Shown: positions 1 through 6,516, numbered from the stretch's first letter. The stretch is 18,657 bases of DNA from an uncultured Collinsella sp. (GCA_900547125.1 URFU01000031.1:1-18657); one strand, 5' to 3'. Notes: generated by a model not told the origin, from the letters alone. Translations and numbers: made by a program.

Positions 1-77
1 GGACCTGTAGCTCAGTTGGTTAGAGCGTCCGGCTGATAACCGGGAGGTCACAAGTTCGAATCTTGTCAGGTCCACCA
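1..77 (+). tRNA. tRNA-Ile (GAT), copy 1
   Basis: Full cloverleaf with encoded CCA. The acceptor stem GGACCTG (1-7) pairs with CAGGTCC (67-73), followed by discriminator A74 and CCA 75-77. The anticodon loop CTGATAA puts GAT at 35-37. The T-loop TTCGAAT is intact. It begins at the first base of the window, so its promoter is not visible. It is identical over 77 bases to the copy at 225-301. Confidence 0.97.
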
Positions 78-88
78 CTTTCTTTCGC

Positions 89-133
89 AATAAACACCCC
101 AGCGAGAGCCGAGTCGCCGCTGGGGTGTTTATT
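89..133. terminator. Perfect 16-bp hairpin between tRNA-Ile and tRNA-Ala
   Basis: The arms AATAAACACCCCAGCG (89-104) and CGCTGGGGTGTTTATT (118-133) are perfect complements around a 13-nt loop. The AT-rich outer end gives a weak U-tract on either strand, so it could be a bidirectional terminator. Only 11 bases separate it from tRNA-Ala, which leaves no room for a promoter. Read-through or a processing role is therefore equally plausible. Confidence 0.6.
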
Positions 134-144
134 ACTGTCTCCGT

Positions 145-220
145 GGGGGTTTAGCTCAGCTGGGAGAGCGCGGGCTTTGCAAGCCTGAGGTCAGGGGTTC
201 GATCCCCCTAACCTCCACCA
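145..220 (+). tRNA. tRNA-Ala (TGC)
   Basis: The acceptor GGGGGTT (145-151) pairs with AACCTCC (210-216) with one G-T pair, then A217 and CCA 218-220. The anticodon stem CGGGC/GCCTG encloses loop TTTGCAA, giving anticodon TGC at 178-180. The T-arm carries TTCGATC. Ile-Ala pairs usually sit in rRNA spacers. Here Ala lies between two Ile copies and no 23S sequence follows. Confidence 0.97.
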
Positions 221-224
221 TGAT

Positions 225-301
225 GGACCTGTAGCTCAGTTGGTTAGAGCGTCCGGCTGATAACCGGGAGGTCACAAGTTCGAATCTTGTCAGGTCCACC
301 A
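225..301 (+). tRNA. tRNA-Ile (GAT), copy 2
   Basis: Base-for-base identical to the tRNA at 1-77, with anticodon GAT at 259-261 and encoded CCA at 299-301. It follows tRNA-Ala by four bases, so both are probably cut from one transcript. Perfect identity points to recent duplication or gene conversion. Confidence 0.97.
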
Positions 302-315
302 TCAAAACTGTGAAG

Positions 316-345
316 AGCCTCGGGGCATGGCCTCGGGGCTTTTTT
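316..345 (+). terminator. Intrinsic terminator of the tRNA cluster
   Basis: An 11-bp stem with two G-T pairs spans 316-340, with loop ATG, and is followed directly by TTTTTT. The stem halves also form the direct repeat GCCTCGGGGC. It lies 15 bases after the last tRNA and is oriented to end its transcript. Confidence 0.88.
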
Positions 346-373
346 CTTGTGTGTTATAAAACTCATTTTGGTT

Positions 374-403
374 TTGTGTGCTGTGCGAAAGATTGGGTAG
401 TAT
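374..403 (+). promoter_or_regulatory. Candidate promoter of the DUF151 gene
   Basis: TTGTGT (374-379) and TAGTAT (398-403) are separated by 18 bases, a tolerable sigma-70-like match. They sit between the tRNA terminator and the start codon at 461, giving a leader of about 50 nt. Confidence 0.4.
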
Positions 404-460
404 AGCAATTCAATGCGGCGAAGGCGCCGCGTGTTAACCGCTACGTACCGGAGGTGTTCC

Positions 461-961
461 ATGGTTCGTGTCGACATAGAGACCATCGTCATGGCCGCCG
501 GTCCCGTGCCATCGCTTATCGTACTTCGCGAGCGCTGCAGTAAATCGGACTCCCCTGCACCGCTGCACTCGCTTTCTATCCAAACTGGTTCGTTTGAGGC
601 TGCGGCTATTAGCCGCGGTATCGACAGCGGTCGAGCCGAGCGCCCGATTGCCCATGACCTGCTGCTCGATACGCTTGATGCCCTGGATGCAAAGCTTGAG
701 CGTATTGAGATTGTCCGTGCCGAGCCGCCCGTGTTCTACGCGACGGTCGTCGTTTTGGCCGACGGCAGCGAGCATAGGATCGATGCGCGTCCGAGCGATG
801 CCATCGCTCTCGCCGTGCGCAGCAATGCTCCCATGTTTGTGGAGGACGACATCATGAACCGCCTGGGGACCGTCTCTCCGGTTGCCGAGGAAATCGATGA
901 CGAGCAGGAATTTGAGAAGTTCGACGAGTTCGTCCATACGCTCTCGCCCGATGATTTTTAA
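461..961 (+). CDS. Bifunctional nuclease family protein (DUF151/BFN domain)
   Basis: A 166-residue protein. The family hallmark DARPSDAIALAVR is at residues 108-120 and is followed by the usual PMFVEDDI strand. Upstream, AHDLLLDTLDAL (64-75) and FYATVVVL (92-99) also match the BFN domain. Some members in plants and other organisms were reported to have RNase/DNase activity; the bacterial role is uncertain and probably cytoplasmic. An upstream in-frame ATG at 413 exists, but I chose 461 because GGAGG (450-454) lies at proper spacing before it. The stop TAA directly abuts the ATG of the next frame, so the two are probably cotranscribed. A short acidic tail, residues 144-166, follows the domain. 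Confidence 0.9.
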   Translation: MVRVDIETIVMAAGPVPSLIVLRERCSKSDSPAPLHSLSIQTGSFEAAAISRGIDSGRAERPIAHDLLLDTLDALDAKLERIEIVRAEPPVFYATVVVLADGSEHRIDARPSDAIALAVRSNAPMFVEDDIMNRLGTVSPVAEEIDDEQEFEKFDEFVHTLSPDDF

Positions 962-1351
962 ATGACGGGTAGTCATGAGACGGAGTATGCACTGATGGAG
1001 CGTGGCGTCTCGGCCGAGGTCGCCGCTATTGCCCGCGAGGCCCAGATGCGCTCGGAGGCGTCCGAGGCCGCACGCATCGCCTATGTGACGCAGGCCCGTA
1101 CACTTCGCGAGCGCCGTGCCTCCTTTATCAAGATGGTTGCCGTCTCCGCACTTGTCGCGGCAATCTCATCGCGCCTTCGTGGTACAGTTGGTGCGCTTGG
1201 GTTTTAGATCTCGACGGGCTTGGTCATCTGGGGCGTGGTCGATGCCGTGCTGCTGACTAACCAGATCAAGGTACTCGATAAGCGCGCCGCCGATATGATG
1301 CGCGCCCGCGACGCCGCCGCCAAGATCGCTGCCGAGGCACAAGAGATGTAG
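962..1351 (+). pseudogene. Small two-helix membrane protein gene, frame disrupted
   Basis: The frame opens at 962 (alternative start 995, with GGAG at 982-985) and gives a charged N-terminal half followed by the start of a hydrophobic helix. It stops at TAG 1205-1207. Directly after that stop the same frame continues with a convincing second helix (ISTGLVIWGVVDAVLLT) and a charged tail to TAG 1349-1351. Between 1173 and 1205 the +1 frame reads AFVVQLVRLGF, which fits the missing part of helix 1. One extra base near 1172 (TCGCGCC) and one missing base near 1206 would restore a protein of about 129 residues with two membrane segments. I see a double frameshift or a pair of sequencing errors. 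No family was recognised. It sits between the BFN gene and the acidic unknown, on the same strand. Confidence 0.6.
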
Positions 1352-1381
1352 CGACGTCGGACTCGATGGAAAGGTCTAAAA

Positions 1382-1831
1382 ATGGCACAGGATATGCAGG
1401 ACGCCGGAAACGTCTCCGACGAGCTCGACGCCATGGTGTGCGACCTCATCGGGGCATTTTTAGACGATCTTGCCGCCGGTGAGAATCCGGGCGTTGTCGT
1501 TGCGATCGAGGACGCCGCGTCCAACCGCTATCTGGCGGCACTCGACGAGGACGGCGAGGAGGCATGCCTCGAGGCTGCCACCAACTTTATCTCCGAGCAC
1601 AAGATGGGTCTTAAGGACGAGGGCCTGGGCCGCATCGCCCGTTACGCCATCGGCTACACCGGATGTGTCGAGATCGATGGCGGCTACCATGACGCCTTGC
1701 TCGTGAGTTTCTTTGAGACGACGCTCGAGAGCGGCTTTTCGGCATACGTACTGTACGAGGGTATGGGCGCCGGCGATGGTTTTATGTGGAGCGACCCTGA
1801 ACCTGCAGGTGAGGAAACCCCTCTCATCTAA
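1382..1831 (+). CDS. Conserved-looking acidic hypothetical protein
   Basis: A 149-residue protein rich in Asp and Glu, with no signal peptide or membrane segment. I do not recognise its family. The GC-rich third-position pattern and a well-placed GGAAAGG (1369-1375) before the ATG support a real gene. The middle part alternates charged helix (residues about 30-75) with strand-like segments (VEIDGGYHDALLVSFFETTL, then FSAYVLYEGM), suggesting one small alpha/beta domain. It lies 30 bases after the broken membrane gene and ends 117 bases before typA. No function is assigned. Confidence 0.75.
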   Translation: MAQDMQDAGNVSDELDAMVCDLIGAFLDDLAAGENPGVVVAIEDAASNRYLAALDEDGEEACLEAATNFISEHKMGLKDEGLGRIARYAIGYTGCVEIDGGYHDALLVSFFETTLESGFSAYVLYEGMGAGDGFMWSDPEPAGEETPLI

Positions 1832-1948
1832 AATCGCTAAAATAAACGAGTTTTCGGTAAAAGGCTCAATATTCCCGCCGAGCGTTGTGTTGCTGGGTGG
1901 GTCGCATACGCGTGCCGGTTGTATATAGATAGAAGATAGGGGAACTAC

Positions 1949-3787
1949 ATGCGCGTAGACAATCTGAGGAACATCGCCATCATCGCTCACGTCGACCACG
2001 GCAAGACGACGATGGTCGACAAGCTCCTGCGTGCCACGGACGCCTTCCGTGCCAACCAGCAGGTCGAGGACCGCGTCTTGGATTCTAACGACCAGGAGCG
2101 CGAGCGCGGCATTACGATTCTCGCCAAGAACATCTCTATCGAGTACAAGGACGTTAAGATCAACGTCATCGACACCCCGGGCCACGCCGACTTTGGCGGC
2201 GAGGTCGAGCGCGTGCTGCGTATGGCCGACGGCGCCCTGCTGCTGGTCGATGCTTTTGAGGGCCCCATGCCCCAGACCCGCTTCGTGCTGCGTCACGCCA
2301 TCGACACCGGCCTCAAGATTATGATCGTCATCAACAAGATCGACCGTCCGGGTGCTAATCCCGAGAAGGCCTACAACGACTGCCTGGACCTTATGGCCGA
2401 CCTGGGCGCCACCGATGACCAGCTTGAGTTCGCCATGGAGCACGTGGTCTACGCCAGCGCCATGAATGGCTTCGCCCGCCTTGACCCCAACGACGGCAAC
2501 ATGGACATGTATCCGCTGCTCGATATGATCATCGACGACATGCCCGCGCCCGAGGTTGACGAGAACGCCCCGCTGGCCATGCAGTGCGTGACCATCGACC
2601 ACTCCAACTTCGTCGGCCGTATCGGCATCGGTCGCGTGTACTCCGGTACCATCCACCAGGGCGATCAGATCCTGGTCGTCAAGAACGACGGCTCCAGCGC
2701 CACCGCTACCGTCAAGCAGCTCTTTACCTTCGACTACCTGGGCCGCACCGAGTGCCAGGAAGTCGGCGCCGGTGACATCGCCGCCGTCGTGGGTATCGAC
2801 CGCACCGACATCGGCGATGTCTACACCGATCCCGAGAACCCCGTCGAGCTCGAGCCCATCGAGATCGACCCGCCGACCCTGTCCATCGTCTTTGAGGCCT
2901 CGACCTCCCCGCTCGTCGGTCGCGACGGCGACATCGTAGGCGCCCGTCAGCTCAAGGAGCGCCTGTTCAACGAGGCCGAGAACAACGTGACTATGAAGAT
3001 CGAGGAGCTCGAGGACAAGAGCGGCGTCGAGGTCTCGGGTCGCGGTATCCTGCACCTGTCCGTTCTGATGGAGTCCATGCGTCGCGAGGGCTTTGAGTTC
3101 CAGGTCGGCCGTCCCCGCGTTCTGTTTAAGAAGGACGAGAACGGCAACAAGATGGAGCCCGTCGAGCAGGCCGTCGTCGAGTGCCCGGATGAGTACTCGG
3201 GCAAGGTCGTTGAGGTCTTCGGCACCTCCGGCGGCATCATGACGAGCATGGATACCTCGGGCATCGTGACGCACCTCGAGTTTAAGATCCCGACCCGCGG
3301 CATCATGGGTCTTAAGAACCGCATCATGAACGTCACCCACGGCGAGGGCGTGTTCTACCACACCTTCCTGGAGTACGGCCCCTATGCCGGCGAGATCGGC
3401 AACCGTCAGAACGGCGCCATGATCTCCATGACCACCGAGAAGGCCGTTGCCTATGCTCTGGGCACGCTGCAGGAGCGCGGCCAGCTGTTCGTTGAGCCGG
3501 GCACCGAGTGCTACGAGGGCATGATCGTGGGCGAGCGCAGCAAGGCCGGCGACATGGTCGTCAACATCGCCCGTACCAAGAACCTGGGCAACCAGCGCTC
3601 CTCGACCTCCGATATCTCCGTCCAGCTGGTGCCGCCCCGCACCTTCTCGCTGGAGGAGGCGCTGGAATACATCGCCGACGATGAGCTGGTGGAGATCACT
3701 CCCAAGAACATCCGCCTGCGTAAGCGTCTGCTCAATGCCACCGACCGCAAGAAGGCCGCCGTCCGCGCCGGTCAGGTCAACAAATAA
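1949..3787 (+). CDS. typA: Ribosome-associated translational GTPase TypA/BipA
   Basis: A 612-residue protein of normal family length. The G1 loop AHVDHGKT is at residues 13-20, the switch I region ends in RGIT with T56, DTPGH is at 75-79 and NKID at 129-132. These are followed by domain II, EF-G-like domains III and V, and the BipA-specific C-terminal domain (residues about 480-612). The protein binds the 70S ribosome and aids large-subunit assembly and stress or cold adaptation. The start is set by AGGGGAA (1938-1944). A TATATA-like box at 1922-1927 may be its -10 element, but I see no good -35. It has its own strong terminator, so it is probably monocistronic. Confidence 0.97.
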   Translation: MRVDNLRNIAIIAHVDHGKTTMVDKLLRATDAFRANQQVEDRVLDSNDQERERGITILAKNISIEYKDVKINVIDTPGHADFGGEVERVLRMADGALLLVDAFEGPMPQTRFVLRHAIDTGLKIMIVINKIDRPGANPEKAYNDCLDLMADLGATDDQLEFAMEHVVYASAMNGFARLDPNDGNMDMYPLLDMIIDDMPAPEVDENAPLAMQCVTIDHSNFVGRIGIGRVYSGTIHQGDQILVVKNDGSSATATVKQLFTFDYLGRTECQEVGAGDIAAVVGIDRTDIGDVYTDPENPVELEPIEIDPPTLSIVFEASTSPLVGRDGDIVGARQLKERLFNEAENNVTMKIEELEDKSGVEVSGRGILHLSVLMESMRREGFEFQVGRPRVLFKKDENGNKMEPVEQAVVECPDEYSGKVVEVFGTSGGIMTSMDTSGIVTHLEFKIPTRGIMGLKNRIMNVTHGEGVFYHTFLEYGPYAGEIGNRQNGAMISMTTEKAVAYALGTLQERGQLFVEPGTECYEGMIVGERSKAGDMVVNIARTKNLGNQRSSTSDISVQLVPPRTFSLEEALEYIADDELVEITPKNIRLRKRLLNATDRKKAAVRAGQVNK

Positions 3788-3814
3788 GCGCTGAGCTTTA
3801 TAGCGACTAACAAG

Positions 3815-3849
3815 AAAGGGCGCCGACCATTGCGGTCGGCGCCCTTTTT
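3815..3849 (+). terminator. Strong terminator between typA and the convergent minus-strand gene
   Basis: GGGCGCCGACC (3818-3828) and GGTCGGCGCCC (3834-3844) form a perfect 11-bp stem with loop ATTGC and a TTTTT tract. On the minus strand the hairpin is followed by TTTCTTG, so it can also serve the gene ending at 3917. Confidence 0.92.
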
Positions 3850-3875
3850 AGTGTACAGGGATTGAGCTGGTCTGC

Positions 3876-3910
3876 ACCACCACAAAGGTACCTGGCCCCT
3901 TTGCGGTGGT
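3876..3910 (-). repeat. Hairpin just downstream of the bactofilin-like gene
   Basis: ACCACC-A-CAAAGG (3876-3888) pairs with CCTTTG-C-GGTGGT (3898-3910) around a 9-nt loop. The single plus-strand A-C mismatch becomes a G-U pair in minus-strand RNA, giving 13 contiguous pairs. This suggests it acts in the transcript of the gene ending at 3917. There is no U-tract. Confidence 0.55.
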
Positions 3911-3916
3911 TGGCGG

Positions 3917-5062
3917 TTAGGCGGAGGGAAGGCCCGGGGTGTTGGCGGCCTGCTGCGGCTTGAGGCGGGCATTGCGCCAGATGATCTGGATGACGTAGCC
4001 GAGCGTAAAGACGAAGGCCACTCCGCTGACAAAGTTGCCCATAAGGGGAAGTGCCGTGAGTGCGCCCGCCGCGATACCGCCCACGGCGGCCATGGCGTAG
4101 CGGTTCTGGCTGTGTCCGATCATGCGTGCGATCGCGGTGCCCGTAAATGCCGCCGAGACCAGAGCGATGCCGATCACGGCGCACATGAGGGCTCCGGCGA
4201 GCGACAGACCTGCAATCGAGATGATGAGCAACAGGACGGCGGGAACGGCGACCACCGTGCCCAAAAGACCGCTCACCCACAGAGGGGTGGGTCGTTGACG
4301 AAGCATGCCGGCGGCGCTGGCGGTCGCGCGCGGAAAGACGAGCTCGAGGAGGATCGCGACAAAGCAGGTAGAAAGCGCCGCGGCGACGATGCCGCCGATG
4401 GTGTCGTTAATCGTTGAGGTGTCCTCGTTCTCGGTGCGGTCGATCTTGAGGGCTCCGACCTGAGCGCCCTCGGCCCGCTCGGGATCCTCGGAGATGTGGG
4501 CGTTCACCGTGCCGGTGACGCGGGCGTTTTTGCCCAGGATGAGTTTGTCAGCCCAGATCTCGACATCGCCATCGACGGTGCCGTCGATGGTTACCGTACT
4601 GCCCGCGAGCGCTGCCGACTTGGTGGAGCCTCGCAGGGCAACAGTATCGCCCATCGCGTAAAAACAGTTGGCGGTGCTACCGGTGTTGAGCACGACATGC
4701 TGACCGGCTACCGTTACACTGCCATCAATTGCGGTTTTGGAGATATCGATGGTGCGTGCCGCCAGGCGAACGGCGCCGCCTACGGCGCAGTCGCGAATCG
4801 ATAGGCTGTCGCCTGCCGCGATAATATCGCGGTCGATGGAGGCATCGTCCAGGTTAAGGCTTTGGCCAGCCCAGTACAGGTCGCCCTCGGCGCCAGACGG
4901 ATTTGAGTCAGCTTCGGTTGCGAGTACGTTACCCGCGGTGTCTGTGCCGGCGAACGACGCCGTGGGAAGTACGGTCAGCGCAAGCGCAATCAGTGCGAAT
5001 AAGAGGGCGATGCGAGCCTGCGCTTTGCGGCGCTTGGTCGACGGTTCTAGGTTGCAGGGCAT
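3917..5062 (-). CDS. Bactofilin-like (polymer-forming) beta-helix protein with signal peptide and membrane domain
   Basis: A 381-residue protein. The basic N-terminus (KRRKAQAR, 10-17) and hydrophobic stretch 18-34 look like a signal peptide or membrane anchor, with possible cleavage after SFA (about 38). Residues about 63-190 are short repeated strands (IDRDIIAAGDSLSI, VDGDVEIWADKLIL) typical of bactofilin-like right-handed beta-helices. Residues about 221-362 hold four or five hydrophobic segments. A scaffold displayed at the membrane is inferred; no enzyme motif is seen. I chose the start at 5062 because AAGGA sits about eight bases before it; an upstream in-frame start at 5110 lacks support. 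It follows the TRIC gene on the same strand after 106 bases with no clear terminator between them, so the two may be cotranscribed. Confidence 0.75.
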   Translation of the reverse strand: MPCNLEPSTKRRKAQARIALLFALIALALTVLPTASFAGTDTAGNVLATEADSNPSGAEGDLYWAGQSLNLDDASIDRDIIAAGDSLSIRDCAVGGAVRLAARTIDISKTAIDGSVTVAGQHVVLNTGSTANCFYAMGDTVALRGSTKSAALAGSTVTIDGTVDGDVEIWADKLILGKNARVTGTVNAHISEDPERAEGAQVGALKIDRTENEDTSTINDTIGGIVAAALSTCFVAILLELVFPRATASAAGMLRQRPTPLWVSGLLGTVVAVPAVLLLIISIAGLSLAGALMCAVIGIALVSAAFTGTAIARMIGHSQNRYAMAAVGGIAAGALTALPLMGNFVSGVAFVFTLGYVIQIIWRNARLKPQQAANTPGLPSA

Positions 5063-5074
5063 AGTGAATCCTTC

Positions 5075-5099
5075 GTTAGATACTCGGCATATATCTAAC
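5075..5099 (-). promoter_or_regulatory. Possible operator: 8-bp inverted repeat before the bactofilin-like gene
   Basis: GTTAGATA (5075-5082) and TATCTAAC (5092-5099) are perfect inverted repeats with a 9-base spacer. The 25-bp site ends 12 bases upstream of the start at 5062. Two-fold symmetry at this spacing suits a dimeric repressor; an mRNA hairpin near the start is the alternative. Confidence 0.4.
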
Positions 5100-5168
5100 A
5101 GGGTACCCAACGTGCGAGCGCTCTAAAAGAATCTCTCGGTTGCATTTCGAAGGGTCGTGCCGTGCTGT

Positions 5169-5858
5169 CTACTTTTTACGGTGCAAAAAGCGCGCGATGT
5201 CTTCTTCGGTGGGGCTTTTGATATCAAAACGCAGTGAGAGCCATCGCAGACCCATGGTCACGACAACGCATACGACCAGCGCGGCGACATTGCTCACGAT
5301 GCCGCTCATAACGAGACACACATAGCTTGCCGATCCGGCGATGGCGGCGATGGCATAAAAGTTAGTACGTTGGAAAATGCCTGGAACCACGCCCATAAAA
5401 CCGTCGCGCAGCATGCCGCCGCCCACCGCGGTAAAAAAGCCCATCATGACGCATACGGCGGGTGCAAATCCGTAGACCAGTGCCTTGTCCGCGCCGGTTG
5501 CCGCATAGATGCCGACCGAGATGATATCGAGGAGGGGGATGAGTTTGTCGGGCTTATCGACGATTGCCGGGAAGATGTAAATGATGGCCGCCGTGGCGAT
5601 GGAGAGCGGCAGCGCCATTGGCGGGTTGAGGATGTAGACGTTGCCGACCTGGAGTGTCATGTCGCGCAAAAGACCGCCGCCCAGACCGCAGACTACCGCG
5701 AGTGCGACCGCGCCCACCAGGTCGAGCTTGTGTTCGCGCGCAACCAACACACCCGAGATCGATGCGGCGACAACGGCGAACATCTCGAGCCAAAATGGGA
5801 TGGCGACCATGGCATCCGAGGCATGTGAGGTAACGGTTATAGCGGCGACGACGGGCAA
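5169..5858 (-). CDS. TRIC/UPF0126 family cation channel or glycine transporter
   Basis: A membrane protein of 229 residues from the chosen TTG start. Two UPF0126 halves each carry the hallmark glycine-rich RD motif: GLGGGLLRDM in the first and AVGGGMLRDG in the second. About seven hydrophobic helices match the TRIC-like fold; prokaryotic members are homotrimeric channels, and some are annotated as glycine transporters. The basic tail SPTEEDIARFLHRKK is cytoplasmic. The start is uncertain. TTG at 5858 follows AAAGGA at good spacing, and ATG at 5810 is the other candidate, beginning MVAIPFWLEM. The longer frame back to 5975 reads into non-membrane sequence and is unlikely. No terminator is evident before the downstream bactofilin-like gene. 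Confidence 0.88.
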   Translation of the reverse strand: MPVVAAITVTSHASDAMVAIPFWLEMFAVVAASISGVLVAREHKLDLVGAVALAVVCGLGGGLLRDMTLQVGNVYILNPPMALPLSIATAAIIYIFPAIVDKPDKLIPLLDIISVGIYAATGADKALVYGFAPAVCVMMGFFTAVGGGMLRDGFMGVVPGIFQRTNFYAIAAIAGSASYVCLVMSGIVSNVAALVVCVVVTMGLRWLSLRFDIKSPTEEDIARFLHRKK

Positions 5859-5971
5859 GATGGGGTCCTTTGGGTTACGGGATTGGACAATGCCCGTACA
5901 TAGTACATGTTCGGCGACGATTGCGACCCTATTGCTCGGCAAACGGTCGGGACTGGGTACGGTCATAGGTT

Positions 5972-6040
5972 CCAAACATGTACATCAGCCTCCAAAGATG
6001 TCGAAAAATATCGTTTTTGGAGGGTGATGTACATGTTTGG
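5972..6040. repeat. 69-bp near-perfect inverted repeat upstream of the TRIC gene
   Basis: The 25-base arms at 5972-5996 and 6016-6040 match at 24 of 25 positions; the exception is the pair 5989/6023. The 19-base centre holds CGA...TCG and can extend the hairpin. Each arm contains the palindrome ATGTACAT. A further TACATGTTCGG at 5901-5911 resembles the arm end TACATGTTTGG, which hints at repeated operator half-sites. No T-tract follows. Confidence 0.8.
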
Positions 6041-6094
6041 GGATCTGGGTTGATGCTGAACGCGATGAGGGCGTGGCTGAAGAGGAGGGATGTC

Positions 6095-6176
6095 TAAATT
6101 TTGAGCGGCGCTCAAAATTTATCCGGTCGGCTTACGCCGACCGCGCTGCGCTAAAAACGCGCCACTGGTGCGTTTT
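6095..6176. repeat. Cluster of three palindromes
   Basis: Three hairpins lie in tandem. TAAATTTTGAGCG pairs with CGCTCAAAATTTA (6095-6121, one central base). CGGTCGGC pairs with GCCGACCG (6124-6143, loop TTAC). AAAACGC pairs with GCGTTTT (6154-6176), with inner CCA/TGG pairing. The second is followed by CGCTGC, as are the hairpins at 13844 and 18481. No coding signal runs through the region. Confidence 0.7.
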
Positions 6177-6197
6177 CTTTACGCTTTGCGCCCTGGC

Positions 6198-6223
6198 GGG
6201 TTCGAACCCCTCCTTCTTCGCCG
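6198..6223 (+). other. Decayed tRNA-Ser 3'-end fragment
   Basis: These 26 bases match the 3' end (T-arm, acceptor strand and first CC) of tRNA-Ser(CGA) at 22 of 26 positions. All four differences are transitions. It lies in the opposite orientation 63 bases from that tRNA, and nothing resembling the tRNA body precedes it. It may be a remnant tRNA or an old attachment site; a chance match helped by the palindrome GGGTTCGAACCC is possible. Confidence 0.4.
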
Positions 6224-6247
6224 TATTTGCTTGTTAGGGACTCAGAA

Positions 6248-6275
6248 CAAAAAAGCTCCCATTCCTGGGAGCTTT
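6248..6275 (-). terminator. Terminator of tRNA-Ser(CGA)
   Basis: On the minus strand AAAGCTCCC (6275-6267), loop AGGAAT and GGGAGCTTT (6261-ward) form a 9-bp stem running into TTTTTTGTT. It lies 12 bases after the CCA end of tRNA-Ser(CGA). Confidence 0.88.
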
Positions 6276-6286
6276 CTCAACCAAAA

Positions 6287-6377
6287 TGGCGGAGGAGGAG
6301 GGATTCGAACCCTCGTGACCTTATACAGGCCAAACGGTTTTCGAGACCGCCGCATTCAACCACTCTGCCACCCCTCC
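6287..6377 (-). tRNA. tRNA-Ser (CGA)
   Basis: A 91-nt class II tRNA with a long variable arm and encoded CCA (6287-6289). The acceptor GGAGGGG pairs with CTCCTCC with one G-T pair. The anticodon loop CTCGAAA gives CGA. The T-loop TTCGAAT is intact. It is separated from tRNA-Ser(GGA) upstream by a hairpin with a U-tract, and no promoter is visible in that gap. Confidence 0.95.
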
Positions 6378-6385
6378 GCGTGGGG

Positions 6386-6416
6386 TAAAAACAAAGCAGG
6401 CACTAAGGCCTGCTTT
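6386..6416 (-). terminator. Terminator-like hairpin between the two tRNA-Ser genes
   Basis: On the minus strand AAAGCAGGC, loop CTTAGT and GCCTGCTTT (6416-6393) are followed by GTTTTTA. It would end transcription after tRNA-Ser(GGA). Since tRNA-Ser(CGA) has no obvious promoter of its own, partial read-through is likely. Confidence 0.75.
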
Positions 6417-6425
6417 GGAATTAAC

Positions 6426-6516
6426 TGGCGGAGAGTCAGGGATTTGAACCCTGGAGACGCTTTTGACGCCTACACGATTTCCAATCGTGCTCCTTCGGCC
6501 ACTCGGACAACTCTCC
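6426..6516 (-). tRNA. tRNA-Ser (GGA)
   Basis: A 91-nt class II tRNA with long variable arm and encoded CCA (6426-6428). The acceptor GGAGAGT pairs perfectly with ACTCTCC. The anticodon stem CACGA/TCGTG encloses TTGGAAA, giving GGA. The T-loop is TTCAAAT. A good promoter lies just upstream on the minus strand (6533-6560). Confidence 0.96.

Noticed and set aside
244..492. Minus-strand frame over the third tRNA
   Set aside because: Its C-terminal residues are the translated tRNA-Ile complement, so it is not a gene.
1460..3361. 633-residue minus-strand frame opposite typA
   Set aside because: It is a mirror of the GC-rich codon pattern of typA and the upstream gene. The product has no recognisable domain and crosses a clear intergenic region.
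5859..5975. Extended N-terminus of the TRIC protein from 5975
   Set aside because: It would begin inside the long inverted repeat, adds non-membrane sequence, and ignores the good AAAGGA placed for TTG 5858.
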